A stretch of 64,000 bases of DNA from Fredinandcohnia onubensis (lineage in GTDB: Bacteria; Bacillota; Bacilli; Bacillales; Bacillaceae_L): positions 124,102 through 188,101 of the forward strand of contig NZ_NSEB01000023.1 in assembly GCF_002734215.1 (NCBI RefSeq), read 5' to 3'. This document shows, one piece after another, positions 43,298 to 53,742 of the stretch (position 1 is the stretch's first letter; each line of letters begins with the position of its first letter). The translations under genes were made by a program, and so were the position numbers. The notes below the pieces were generated by a model, which was given only the letters and a program-made list of their open reading frames with translations, made no database searches and was not told where the DNA came from.

Positions 43298-44407
43298 TTG
43301 AGTCAAAAAACGGCCTTTATATGTGATGAAAGCTATTTCTGGCATAATCCAGGAAATGGTGCGCTAGGTCATCTTCCAGGAGGTTACATAGAGCCATACA
43401 TTTATGCAGAAAATCCAGAGTCAAAAAGGAGAGTGAAAAATCTCTTAGAACGCTGTGGGTTAATAAATAAACTCAAGCTCATAAGTCCGAAAGATGCGAC
43501 CCAGTCAGAAGTAGAGTATTATCATACGACCAATTACATTGAGAAAGTGAAAGAATTAAGTAATACAACTGGTGGAGATGCAGGAAAGTCAGCCATCGTA
43601 GGTAGGGGTTCATACGAAATAGCCTTAAAATCTGTTGGAGGAGCTATAACTGCGGTTGATAAGGTTATGCAGGGTGAAGTTGATAATGCATATGCATTGA
43701 CTCGTCCACCAGGTCATCATGCTGAAAGTGATATTGGTATTGGCTTTTGTATATTCAATAACATAGCAATAGCAGCTTTACACGCAAAGAGGGTATATAA
43801 CTTAAAAAGAATCTTAATACTTGATTGGGATGTACATCATGGGAATGGAACAGAGAAAGCTTTTTATTCAGACTCTGAAGTTTTATATATTTCTTTACAT
43901 CAAGAAAATTATTACCCTGCGGGCAGCGGACTAGTTGAACATACGGGGGTAGATAATGGACTTGGCTACAATGTAAATGTACCATTGCCTGCTGGAACTG
44001 GGGATGTTGGTTATATTTATGCCTTGGAGAAAGTCGTTAAACCGATAGCTGACCGTTTTAAACCAGAGTTAATATTGTTATCCGCCGGTCAAGATGCAAG
44101 TATGTTTGATCCAATGGGGCGTATGATAGTTACGGCCAAGGGATATGGAGAAATGACATCTATATTAATGGAGATTGCGAATAAACATTGTAACGGTCGT
44201 TTAGTAGCTGTTCATGAAGGCGGCTATAGTGCATCATACGTTCCTTTTTGTACTTTGAGTATAATAGAATCATTAAGTGGTATAGATGCAGAAGTAGTTG
44301 ACCCATTCGTACAAGGTAACCATGAACTACCGTCAGTAGTAACAAATGATCTAAAAAAATCAATAGAGAGAGTTATAAATACACAATTAAATTATTGGAA
44401 TATTTAA
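43298..44407 (+). CDS. Histone-deacetylase-superfamily amidohydrolase
   Basis: A 369-residue HDAC-fold enzyme. RPPGHHAESDIGIGFCIFNN holds the His-His pair, LILDWDVHHGNGTEKAF supplies two zinc ligands (Asp, His), and LLSAGQDASMFDPMGRM the third Asp region. Bacterial members remove acetyl groups from polyamines or other N-acyl amines, or belong to AcuC. Situated right after the ABC genes and before an aldehyde dehydrogenase and an aminotransferase, an acyl-amine deacylase is plausible. TTG start with AAAGGGGAG. Confidence 0.9.
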   Translation: MSQKTAFICDESYFWHNPGNGALGHLPGGYIEPYIYAENPESKRRVKNLLERCGLINKLKLISPKDATQSEVEYYHTTNYIEKVKELSNTTGGDAGKSAIVGRGSYEIALKSVGGAITAVDKVMQGEVDNAYALTRPPGHHAESDIGIGFCIFNNIAIAALHAKRVYNLKRILILDWDVHHGNGTEKAFYSDSEVLYISLHQENYYPAGSGLVEHTGVDNGLGYNVNVPLPAGTGDVGYIYALEKVVKPIADRFKPELILLSAGQDASMFDPMGRMIVTAKGYGEMTSILMEIANKHCNGRLVAVHEGGYSASYVPFCTLSIIESLSGIDAEVVDPFVQGNHELPSVVTNDLKKSIERVINTQLNYWNI

Positions 44408-44564
44408 AATTGATTAATAATACCCGTTGTGATTACATTTACTAGTCTAGTCACATAGTAAAGTTATTTTAGAAATTTAAGAATAGTATTACCACATCGC
44501 CCTAATATTTGTTGAATAGGTAAAAGGTTTTAATGCAAAAAAATGAGATTTGGGAGTTGGTAAG

Positions 44565-45992
44565 ATGTTTATTAATAACGAATGGATTCAAACCGAAAAA
44601 ACGTTGAATATTTCAAATCCTGCAACTGGTGAAATTGTTGATAAGGTCTATCTTGTAGGTAAGGAAGAAACAGAAAGTGCAATTAAAGCTGCAAAAGATG
44701 CTTTCATTACTTGGTCAAGCAAAACATCAGAAGAACGTTCAGCATATTTAAATAGAGTTGCTGAGAAATTGGAAGAAAGAAAGGAACATTTAGCCAGAAT
44801 CATAACAATGGAAATGGGAAAATCAATCCATAATGCAAGATATGAGGTAGGAAGTGCAGTTTCCTTTTTTAGGTGGTATGCAGAGGAAGGGAAACGAGTT
44901 TATGGAGATACAATACCATCAAATTCTGAAAATAAACGTTTTACCGCCATAAAGCAACCTGTGGGAGTTGTAGGTGCTATAACCCCTTGGAACTTTCCAT
45001 TATCTATGACAGCAAGAAAATTAGGTCCTGCTTTAGCAGTTGGTTGTACAGTGATATTAAAGCCTTCCAAGGAAGCTCCATTGTCTTCTGTGGAATTATT
45101 TAAAATTTTCTCTGAGATTGATTTACCAAAAGGAGTGGTAAATCTGGTTATTGGGGAATCCGCTCCCATTGCAGAAGCTTTAATGGAAAGCCCTGATGTG
45201 AGGAAAATATCATTCACTGGTTCCACAGATGTCGGAAAACTATTAATTCGTCAATCAGCTGATACCGTTAAAAGAGTTTCTATGGAACTCGGGGGACACG
45301 CACCGTTTATTGTATTCGATGATGCTGATTTGGAATTAGCAGTACAAGGGGCGATTAGTAGTAAGTATGCATCGTCAGGGCAACAATGTGTCTGTGCTAA
45401 TCGAATATATGTTCATGATTCTATTTATGATAAATTTGCTCATTTACTTAAAGAACAAGTATTTAAATTAACAGTAGGTAACGGATTAGATGAAAACACC
45501 ACGATTGGACCGTTGGTTAATGAGGCCGGTTTAATAAAAGCACACGAACATGTTGAAGATGCCGTTCATAACGGTGCAAAGGTTATGTGCGGTGGGAATA
45601 GAATTACAGAAGGAGAATATTCAAAAGGTTATTTTTATGCCCCAACAGTTTTATTAGACGTAACGGAAGAGATGAAAGTGGCTCATGAAGAAACATTTGG
45701 GCCTGTTGCTCCGCTTATTCGATTTAGTGAAGAAAACGATGTAATTGAAAAGGCAAATAATACTCAATACGGTCTAGCTTCTTACTTTTATACAAATGAT
45801 TTGTCTAGAATGCATAGAGTTGCAGAAAAACTGGAGTATGGAATGGTAGGAGTTAATGATCCTGCACCCTTTGCCGTACAAGCACCATTCGGAGGGGTTA
45901 AAGAAAGCGGAATTGGCCGAGAGGGGGGGAAGTACGGCTTAGAAGATTATTTGGAGTATAAGTTGATCTCTGTGTCAATAAAGAACAATTAA
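44565..45992 (+). CDS. Aldehyde dehydrogenase, GabD-like
   Basis: About 475 residues. FTGSTDVGK is the cofactor loop, MELGGHAPFIVF contains the general base Glu241, and GQQC at about 272-275 gives catalytic Cys275. Overall pattern fits NAD(P)-dependent semialdehyde dehydrogenases such as GabD. ATG 44565 has GGGAG eight bases upstream; the reading from 44550 is five codons longer with a poor start. Likely oxidises the aldehyde produced by the aminotransferase downstream. Confidence 0.92.
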   Translation: MFINNEWIQTEKTLNISNPATGEIVDKVYLVGKEETESAIKAAKDAFITWSSKTSEERSAYLNRVAEKLEERKEHLARIITMEMGKSIHNARYEVGSAVSFFRWYAEEGKRVYGDTIPSNSENKRFTAIKQPVGVVGAITPWNFPLSMTARKLGPALAVGCTVILKPSKEAPLSSVELFKIFSEIDLPKGVVNLVIGESAPIAEALMESPDVRKISFTGSTDVGKLLIRQSADTVKRVSMELGGHAPFIVFDDADLELAVQGAISSKYASSGQQCVCANRIYVHDSIYDKFAHLLKEQVFKLTVGNGLDENTTIGPLVNEAGLIKAHEHVEDAVHNGAKVMCGGNRITEGEYSKGYFYAPTVLLDVTEEMKVAHEETFGPVAPLIRFSEENDVIEKANNTQYGLASYFYTNDLSRMHRVAEKLEYGMVGVNDPAPFAVQAPFGGVKESGIGREGGKYGLEDYLEYKLISVSIKNN

Positions 45993-46080
45993 TTAACAGA
46001 TGTACTATGTGAATTAACTTACTTAAATCCTATTTAATACAATAAAAAGGACATCAAAACTACTTTTAGGAGTGATATTG

Positions 46081-47463
46081 TTGGAAAGAAATATCGGTGC
46101 TATAAGCGAGAGGACTAGTGAACTTATAGAAATGGATAAAAAGCATTATATACATCCTACCAGTTCACCTAAGTTACAGGCTGAGCAAGGAGCTAGTATC
46201 ATTTTCTCCGAAGGTAAAGGTGTATATGTGAAAAATACCCATGGTGATACTTACCTAGATGGTATGTCTATGTTATGGAACGTGAATCTAGGTCATGGCC
46301 AAAAAGAATTGGCTGAGGCAGCGAAAGAACAAATGAGTAATATGGCGTTTGCTTCATCGTTTCAAGGGTTCTCAAACGAACCAGCAATTAGGCTTGCTAA
46401 AAAACTAGCCTCTATTGCTCCAGGCGATCTTAACTCTGTTTTCTTTACTTCTGGGGGGTCTGAATCCAATGATACGGCGATTAAGTTGTCTAGGTTTTAT
46501 TGGATCCTAAAGGGCCAGCCAAGGAAACGAAAAATTATTGCAATTGAAAATGGATACCATGGAGTTACGGTTGCGGCTCAAACAGCAACATTTATCCCAC
46601 ATTTTCATAATTTTTCAGGTTCCAACATTGAAGAAGTATATCATGCAAAGCCATACTTAACCAATTGTGAATTAGGAGATAAAAGTGACCCGAATTTCAA
46701 GGGAAGTATTCGAGATATTGTTGAAAGGGAGGGTGCAGATACTATTGCAGCCATTATTATTGAACCTGTCCAAGGTTCTGGGGGCGTTAATATACCACCG
46801 GAAGGCTATATGCAAGCAGTTCGAAAGCTCTGTGACGAATTTGGGATATTATTTATTGCAGATGAAGTTATTTGTGGATTTGGACGTACAGGAAAAATGT
46901 TTGGAGTAGAGAATTGGAATGTGGTTCCGGATTTGATGAGTATAGCCAAGGGGATTACGAGCGGATATTCTCAATTAGGTGGCGTTCTATTAAATGATAA
47001 GATTCGGAACACAATTAGTCAATATGATGGCGTTTTAGCACATGGATTCACTTATAGTGGGCATCCAACGGCATGTGCTGTTGGACTGAAAAACCTAGAA
47101 ATTCTTGAACGCGATGAAATTGTTGAAAATGTTAAAAACATGGAAGAAGAGCTGGAAAAAGGATTAAAATATTTAAGTGATAACCATTGGAGTGTTACTA
47201 AGACAAGAGTGATAGGATTGCTGGCAGCATTTGAACTATGGGAGGATAGAAATACTGGTAAGAATTTCGATGTATCCATTCAGCCGGGCAATGTTGTAGC
47301 CAACGAATGCTTTAACAGAAAGCTAATTCTCAGAGGAGGACTCGGTTCACATCGTCAAACCGTAGTCATGGCTCCTCCTCTTATAATAAATAGGGAAGAG
47401 GTACAAAAACTAATCAATATAATTGATGCGTCAATTACAGCTTTCGAAAAAAGCATAAAGTAA
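46081..47463 (+). CDS. Class III (omega) aminotransferase
   Basis: About 460 residues. LWNVNLGHGQKEL, FFTSGGSESNDTAIKLSR, IENGYHGVTVAAQ and FIADEVICGFGRTGKMF are class III signatures, with the PLP lysine near residue 290 in SIAKGITSGYSQLGG. Members act on omega-amino acids, polyamines, taurine or beta-alanine, giving aldehydes for the dehydrogenase upstream. TTG at 46081, AGGAG eight bases upstream, is preferred over GTG 46072. Confidence 0.9.
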   Translation: MERNIGAISERTSELIEMDKKHYIHPTSSPKLQAEQGASIIFSEGKGVYVKNTHGDTYLDGMSMLWNVNLGHGQKELAEAAKEQMSNMAFASSFQGFSNEPAIRLAKKLASIAPGDLNSVFFTSGGSESNDTAIKLSRFYWILKGQPRKRKIIAIENGYHGVTVAAQTATFIPHFHNFSGSNIEEVYHAKPYLTNCELGDKSDPNFKGSIRDIVEREGADTIAAIIIEPVQGSGGVNIPPEGYMQAVRKLCDEFGILFIADEVICGFGRTGKMFGVENWNVVPDLMSIAKGITSGYSQLGGVLLNDKIRNTISQYDGVLAHGFTYSGHPTACAVGLKNLEILERDEIVENVKNMEEELEKGLKYLSDNHWSVTKTRVIGLLAAFELWEDRNTGKNFDVSIQPGNVVANECFNRKLILRGGLGSHRQTVVMAPPLIINREEVQKLINIIDASITAFEKSIK

Positions 47464-47645
47464 ATACCTTAATAAATTTCTATTATAAATATACAATTAT
47501 ATATATCCCTTCGCTCGACTCACAAATTAAGTGATCGGGCTTTCTTCATAATCGAATGATCTAGGTTACGGGAAGAGATTAGTAATGAGAAGTCACGATG
47601 GCAAAAGAAACTCCATAAATCATACTTACATAATTAATATACCTA

Positions 47646-47680
47646 ATATCTATTGATAGATAAAAACTATCAATAGATAT
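47646..47680. promoter_or_regulatory. 14-bp perfect inverted repeat upstream of the TRAP operon
   Basis: ATATCTATTGATAG (47646-47659) and CTATCAATAGATAT (47667-47680) flank a 7-base A-rich loop. Each arm contains the smaller palindrome CTAT-N2-ATAG, so it is also two copies of one site. It lies just upstream of a TATAAT box at 47714-47719. A transcription factor site is likelier than a terminator (no T tract). The gap 47464-47640 before it shows nothing clear. Confidence 0.6.
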
Positions 47681-47757
47681 AAATATAGAATTTTCTAATT
47701 ATTCATTTTATATTATAATTACGTTAAGAAGATTAAAAAAATAAGGAGGTAATCAGC

Positions 47758-47775
47758 ATGTTTATAATTTGGTAA
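47758..47775 (+). other. Five-codon leader ORF with near-ideal ribosome site
   Basis: AAGGAGG (47743-47749) sits eight bases before ATG at 47758; the frame is Met-Phe-Ile-Ile-Trp then TAA at 47773-47775. Ribosome sites of this quality are otherwise seen in this window only before real genes. The 246 bases that follow, up to the TAXI gene, have no other gene. It could be a leader peptide or the relic start of a lost gene. Confidence 0.5.
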
Positions 47776-47913
47776 TCCCATGCCTTTATTTTGAAAACTA
47801 ATGTGTAACAATTTGAGGTCATTTTTCTAAATAATGTATTTGTAAATTTATTAACAGTATATGGGCTAAAGTACACAAATTTTTGAAATTTAAATAAGTA
47901 GTCAACAGATAAA

Positions 47914-47927
47914 TGAAAGCGCAAACA
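47914..47927 (+). promoter_or_regulatory. cre-like site before the TRAP operon
   Basis: TGAAAGCGCAAACA matches TGWAANCGNTNWCA at 13 of 14 positions. It lies 95 bases before the TAXI binding-protein gene and downstream of the candidate promoter, a roadblock position for CcpA. Confidence 0.55.
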
Positions 47928-48021
47928 TAATTGGTAATTTAGTGATTAATTGTTTTGTTAATTACTTCAAATGTAATAGATTTAGATAAAGTTTAGTTAA
48001 TAGAAGTGGGGGAGGAAAAAA

Positions 48022-49032
48022 ATGCTCAAAAGCAAGACTATAAATTTAATAATAATTTTATTAGTAGCAATTTCCTTGGTAGCATGTAGCAATCAAGAAT
48101 CACAGGCAATCCTTGAGGAGCAAGGTTTTAATGAAGCAGACGAAAAGGTAACAGTTGTTACTGCCGGTCAAGGTGGAACTTGGTATGGCATGATGGGAGC
48201 ATATGCAGATCTAGTAAATAACGGAATAAAAGGTACAACCATGAATGTTACACCGAGCGGGGGAGCTGCTGAAAATGTAAATTTAATGAAGGATCATTCA
48301 GCTGAGATAGGTTTTCTAACCTCCTACCATGCATATGATGCATTGAATGGGACTGGGGTATATGAAGGTGAAGAGCCTATCGAACATCTAACAGCATTGG
48401 CAATGACGGATCCCCTATATATTAGTTTTGTAGTAAGAGCCGATTCCGATATTAAGTCCTTTGAAGATTTTAAAGGGAAAAGAATAGGAAGAGGAGAAGC
48501 TGGATCTGTATCGTATACAATCCTAAGTCAGATTTTTGAAGAATATGGTATAAAAGAAGAGGATTTGAAAGGACAAAATATTGGTTCAGCTGACCAAGCT
48601 GAAGCATTAAAGGATGGAAACTTAGATATATTTGCATATGTGGCAGGCGGACCAAGTGGTGCTTCAGCAGCGCTATTAGAGTTAGGTTCATCAATCGATA
48701 TTAGATATATAGAAATTACTGGAGAAGTAAGAGATCGCATCGCAGCAAAATATCCATATGTACCTGCTACCATTCCAGCTGGTCATATGGGGAATAAAGA
48801 AGATGTAGAAACGATGCAGATAGGAGTAACCTTAACTGCTTCTGCGAATCTAAGTGAAAATTATGTCTACGAATTAACGAAAACACTATTTGAAAATAAA
48901 GACCATTTAATTTCTGCACATAAAAGTTGGGCGGGGTTAAGTACGAGTGATATACCTATTCCTTTACATCCAGGTGCCGAAAAATATTACAAAGAAAAAG
49001 GTATTGAACCTACATTTATAGATTTAGATTAA
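48022..49032 (+). CDS. TAXI-family TRAP transporter substrate-binding lipoprotein
   Basis: A 336-residue protein. Lipoprotein signal with LVACSN (Cys about residue 22), then VTVVTAGQGGTWYGMMGAYADL and TMNVTPSGGAAENVNLM, the TAXI start. Later blocks GKRIGRGEAGSVSYTILSQ and KEEDLKGQN follow the family. It delivers an anionic or small solute to the fused TRAP permease encoded next. ATG with GGGGGAGG upstream. A strong hairpin separates it from the permease gene. Confidence 0.92.
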   Translation: MLKSKTINLIIILLVAISLVACSNQESQAILEEQGFNEADEKVTVVTAGQGGTWYGMMGAYADLVNNGIKGTTMNVTPSGGAAENVNLMKDHSAEIGFLTSYHAYDALNGTGVYEGEEPIEHLTALAMTDPLYISFVVRADSDIKSFEDFKGKRIGRGEAGSVSYTILSQIFEEYGIKEEDLKGQNIGSADQAEALKDGNLDIFAYVAGGPSGASAALLELGSSIDIRYIEITGEVRDRIAAKYPYVPATIPAGHMGNKEDVETMQIGVTLTASANLSENYVYELTKTLFENKDHLISAHKSWAGLSTSDIPIPLHPGAEKYYKEKGIEPTFIDLD

Positions 49033-49084
49033 TAGTTATTAATTATTATTTTACCGATAATTAAAATTTTGATGTTAAAGCCTC

Positions 49085-49127
49085 TGGACAAATACTATTT
49101 TGCTGTGTGTATTTGTCCATTCTTTTA
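49085..49127 (+). terminator. Partial terminator between TAXI protein and permease genes
   Basis: TGGACAAATAC (49085-49095) pairs perfectly with GTATTTGTCCA (49109-49119), followed by TTCTTTTA. Likely lowers permease expression relative to the binding protein. Confidence 0.65.
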
Positions 49128-49159
49128 TACTCAGTACCTTGTAAAAGGAGGATGAATTT

Positions 49160-51100
49160 TTGGGAAAAAAAATATTGAAGAGAAAAAAGAAAGTAGTGCT
49201 TGAAGAAGGCATTCAACAAAGACACTTCACCGGAATTCCAAATTTAGTCATCATGGCTATCTCAGTATTGTTTTCTTTAGTATTTTTATATACTTCACAA
49301 TTTGGTGTGATGGCGCCTTTAGCACAGGGGAGCTTATTATTGATTTTCACATTATTATTAGTTTTTTTGTTATTTCCAGGATTCAAGACTGATAACAAGT
49401 GGCTAAAAATAATTGATAGTTTGTTTGCAATTTTAGGAGCAGTTGCATTTGTTAGAGTTTTTATAACACACGAGGATTTAGTAGCAAGGGGCGGCCAACC
49501 AGAGGTGGCCGATCTTATATTGGGTGGAGTAGCAATCGTCTTATTAATAGAGGCTATTCGGAGAACTATAGGATGGACTCTACCTATTTTGATTGTAGTA
49601 TTTTTAATTTACGCATTCTTTGGCCCTTATTTTCCAGGATTATTACAACATGCAGGGATGACTTATGAAAGAGTAATTCAAGTGGTGTATTTAACAACTG
49701 AAGGAATATTTACAACACCGGTAAAAGCAGTTGCAAATTTTGTGTTAGTTTTCATTATTTTAGGATCTGTGTTGCAACGTTCGGGGACAGGAAAAGTATT
49801 TATTGATTTATCTATGTCATTGTTTGGACTTTTTCGGGGTGGTTCCGCTAAAGTTGCTGTTATTGCCAGTAGTCTTTTTGGATCAGTTTCAGGTAGTGCT
49901 GTATCTAATGTAATGGGGACAGGTACAATCACTATTCCTCTAATGAAAGGAAATGGATTCAAAGGCCGTGTAGCTGGTGCAATTGAAGCAGTAGCATCAA
50001 CTGGTGGACAGATAATGCCTCCAGTTATGGGAGCAGTTGCATTTGTTATGGCAGAAATGATGGGTGTCAGCTACCTTGCAGTAGTGATTTCTGCAATAAT
50101 TCCATCAATCCTTTATTATGTTTCATTATTTTTTATGGTAGATTTAGAAGCTGCAAAATTAGGAATGAAAGGTATACCAAAACAAGACTTACCTAGGTTT
50201 CGAGATGTGATGAAAAAAGGTGGACATTTATTAATTCCTATTCTTGTTTTAATCATATTACTGTCAGTCGTGCACTTTTCACCTCAGAAATCTGCCTTTT
50301 GGACGATTGTTGTAGCCATGATTGTACCACAATTACGTAAGTCAACTAGAGTATCTTTAAAAACATTGCTCCTTGGTTTAAAAGATTCTGCTGTTAATGT
50401 ATTAATGGTATCGGTAGTTTGTGCAGGTGCGGGAATTATAATTGCGGTGATGCTATATACCGGTTTGGCATTAAACCTTTCTAGTTTAATAATCCAATTG
50501 TCGGGTGGATTACTCCCAGTTCTACTTATACTAACTGCTGTTGCATCTCTTATATTGGGAATGGGTCTTCCAACAACTGCTGCATATATTGTTTTAGCGG
50601 TTTTAATAGCCCCAACCTTGTCACAAATGGGTATTGACCCAATGGCTGCACATATGTTTGTTTTATATTTTGGAGTCATATCTGCCATTACACCTCCGGT
50701 TGCTGTTGCAGCATTTGCAGGTGCATCTTTGGCAAGTTCAAACCCAATTCAAACTGGAGTTACTTCATTTCGCTTTGGAATAGCAGGCTTTATTGTTCCA
50801 TTCATGTTTATATACGGACCTGAATTATTGTTATTGGAGGGGTCGGTTATTGACATTATCCTAACGTTTGTTTTCTCGATAATAGGAATATATGCGATCG
50901 TTACTACCTTACAAGGATTCTTAATTCGAGCAATGAATGTTATGGAGAGAATTTGTATGTTTATTACTTCAATATTATTGATAGTTCCTGAAATAATTTC
51001 AAGTGCTTTAGGGATCAGTTTATTTATAATTGTCTTTGCTTTTCATCATATACGTACAAAAAATAAAAACGTTGAATCACCACATGTAGAAATATCCTAA
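49160..51100 (+). CDS. TRAP transporter permease, fused 4TM/12TM
   Basis: A 646-residue fused DctQ-DctM type permease of TAXI systems, with about 17 hydrophobic helices. The first 140 residues hold four DctQ-like helices; the DctM part has GSVSGSAVSNVMGTGTITIP, ASTGGQIMPPVMGAVAF and MGLPTTAAYIVLAVLIAP. TTG start with AAAGGAGG upstream. It uses an ion gradient to import the solute bound by the TAXI lipoprotein. Confidence 0.93.
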   Translation: MGKKILKRKKKVVLEEGIQQRHFTGIPNLVIMAISVLFSLVFLYTSQFGVMAPLAQGSLLLIFTLLLVFLLFPGFKTDNKWLKIIDSLFAILGAVAFVRVFITHEDLVARGGQPEVADLILGGVAIVLLIEAIRRTIGWTLPILIVVFLIYAFFGPYFPGLLQHAGMTYERVIQVVYLTTEGIFTTPVKAVANFVLVFIILGSVLQRSGTGKVFIDLSMSLFGLFRGGSAKVAVIASSLFGSVSGSAVSNVMGTGTITIPLMKGNGFKGRVAGAIEAVASTGGQIMPPVMGAVAFVMAEMMGVSYLAVVISAIIPSILYYVSLFFMVDLEAAKLGMKGIPKQDLPRFRDVMKKGGHLLIPILVLIILLSVVHFSPQKSAFWTIVVAMIVPQLRKSTRVSLKTLLLGLKDSAVNVLMVSVVCAGAGIIIAVMLYTGLALNLSSLIIQLSGGLLPVLLILTAVASLILGMGLPTTAAYIVLAVLIAPTLSQMGIDPMAAHMFVLYFGVISAITPPVAVAAFAGASLASSNPIQTGVTSFRFGIAGFIVPFMFIYGPELLLLEGSVIDIILTFVFSIIGIYAIVTTLQGFLIRAMNVMERICMFITSILLIVPEIISSALGISLFIIVFAFHHIRTKNKNVESPHVEIS

Positions 51101-51139
51101 ACTATAGCTTTAAGTTTAGTAGTAGATTATGGCAATTAA

Positions 51140-52129
<990 letters not shown>

Positions 52130-52221
52130 AATAGGAATTAATAAACTAGTTAGCTAGTCTCTATTAAAAGTATTAGTATCTTCATTAGGTTTATAAAATT
52201 AAAATGTTAGGAGCAATCAAA

Positions 52222-53214
52222 TTGAAAGAAAATTTTAATGCATTAGTTGTAAATAAAACAGATAGCCAATTTTTAGTGGATGTTAAAACGCTAACATTAG
52301 AGGATTTATCCCCGGGGGATGTTACTGTAAAGGTTGCTTACTCTAGTGTCAATTACAAAGACGGTCTTGCTTCCATTCCAAACGGAAAAATTCTGGACAC
52401 ATACCCATTTGTACCAGGCATTGATATGGCAGGAACGGTTGTTGCATCAAAAGATAGTCGTTTCAAAGAAGGAGACAAAATAATTGCAACAAGTTACGAA
52501 ATTGGAATAAAAAGTTTTGGTGGTTTCAGCGAGTATGCTCGTTTGAAAGGAGATTGGATTGTACCGCTACCGGATGGACTTTCCCTAATAGAAGCGATGG
52601 CATTTGGCACAGCTGGCTTCACAGCAGCATTATCAATTCAACGTTTGCAAGATAATGGAATTAACCCTGATAAGGGTGAAGTACTAGTAACTGGTGCTAC
52701 TGGTGGAGTTGGGAGTTTAGCTGTTTCCATATTATCAAAGTTGGGCTACTATGTGGTTGCAAGTACTGGAAAAGAAAGTGAGTACGATTATTTAAAAAGT
52801 ATAGGTGCAAATGAAGTTATTTCACGAGAAGAGGTTAATTATGAAAAAATTCCAGCACTTGGAAAACAACGTTGGGCAGGTGCAGTTGATCCAGTTGGTG
52901 GGAACACGCTTGCTTCAATACTAAGTAATTGTAAGTATGGGGCATCGGTAGCTGTCAGTGGATTAACTGGCGGACCAAAAGTACCTACAACTGTTTTTCC
53001 ATTTATTCTTCGAGGGATAAATTTATTAGGAATTGATTCTGCATATTGTCCAATGAATATTCGTAAACCACTGTGGAACCGAATGGCAAACGAGATGAAA
53101 CCAGAGACTCTTTTAAGTGATATAGGACAAGAAATTACGTTGGAAGAACTTCCTAGTACACTTGAGAAAATATTAAAAGGTCAAGCTCGCGGACGTTCAA
53201 TTGTAAAATTGTAA
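52222..53214 (+). CDS. YhdH/AcuI-type acryloyl-CoA reductase (MDR family)
   Basis: About 330 residues. SSVNYKDGLA, YPFVPGIDMAGTV, VTGATGGVGSLAVSILSKLG and AVDPVGG...L are the quinone-oxidoreductase MDR marks; the LLGIDSAYCPMNIRKPLWNR segment and length are typical of YhdH/YhfP/AcuI. AcuI reduces acryloyl-CoA with NADPH to propionyl-CoA. TTG 52222 has TTAGGAG eight bases upstream. Last gene of the TRAP operon, followed by a strong terminator. Confidence 0.88.
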   Translation: MKENFNALVVNKTDSQFLVDVKTLTLEDLSPGDVTVKVAYSSVNYKDGLASIPNGKILDTYPFVPGIDMAGTVVASKDSRFKEGDKIIATSYEIGIKSFGGFSEYARLKGDWIVPLPDGLSLIEAMAFGTAGFTAALSIQRLQDNGINPDKGEVLVTGATGGVGSLAVSILSKLGYYVVASTGKESEYDYLKSIGANEVISREEVNYEKIPALGKQRWAGAVDPVGGNTLASILSNCKYGASVAVSGLTGGPKVPTTVFPFILRGINLLGIDSAYCPMNIRKPLWNRMANEMKPETLLSDIGQEITLEELPSTLEKILKGQARGRSIVKL

Positions 53215-53256
53215 TATGTTATGAAATAAGAAAATACAATTAGCAGTATTTCTTTA

Positions 53257-53303
53257 GACTGTAGACAACTCGATACAAATCGTGTTGTCTACAGTCTTTT
53301 TTT
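53257..53303 (+). terminator. Strong intrinsic terminator at the end of the catabolic island
   Basis: GACTGTAGACAAC (53257-53269) pairs with GTTGTCTACAGTC (53284-53296), with inner CGAT/ATCG, followed by seven T. Confidence 0.93.
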
Positions 53304-53742
53304 GGAATATTTTTAAACAATCACTTTTCTACTGCTCACACCTGCTTACTATACCGCACCAAAGCGGTGAATCTATGTGAAAGACTAAAATACTAGATAA
53401 ATTAGATATTTTGGCTTGTACATGTTTGGCGTGAAAAATATTTTGTGGTAGTAAATAACTGAATATTACAAAAGATATTGACGGTCACAACTGGAAAATT
53501 GTAGTGTAATGGAGGCAGAGGACATTTCAAATTTTACAAACGTCAAACGCATTTTACATCTTCTCAACAATTCCTCATCAATCGATTTCACAGAATACAT
53601 AATCTTGACAGTCAAAAGTGATAAGGTCCGCTAGTCGACTTTTTTTACTTTTTAACTGTATATACACGATACATAGAAGGGAGCGTGCCACTGACTTATA
53701 TCATACGAGTTATTTTTCAAAACTAAAAACGGAGGTATGTAA
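53304..53742. other. Upstream region of the protease gene
   Basis: About 440 bases with no gene. TTGAC-A-GTCAA at 53605-53615 is a short palindrome containing TTGACA, but no matching -10 lies 17 bases on, so the promoter is not identified. The only other feature is the ribosome site before the protease gene. Confidence 0.5.

Noticed and set aside
47890-48021. Regulatory hairpin between the mini-ORF and TAXI gene.
   Set aside because: Beyond the cre-like site no stem of note was found.
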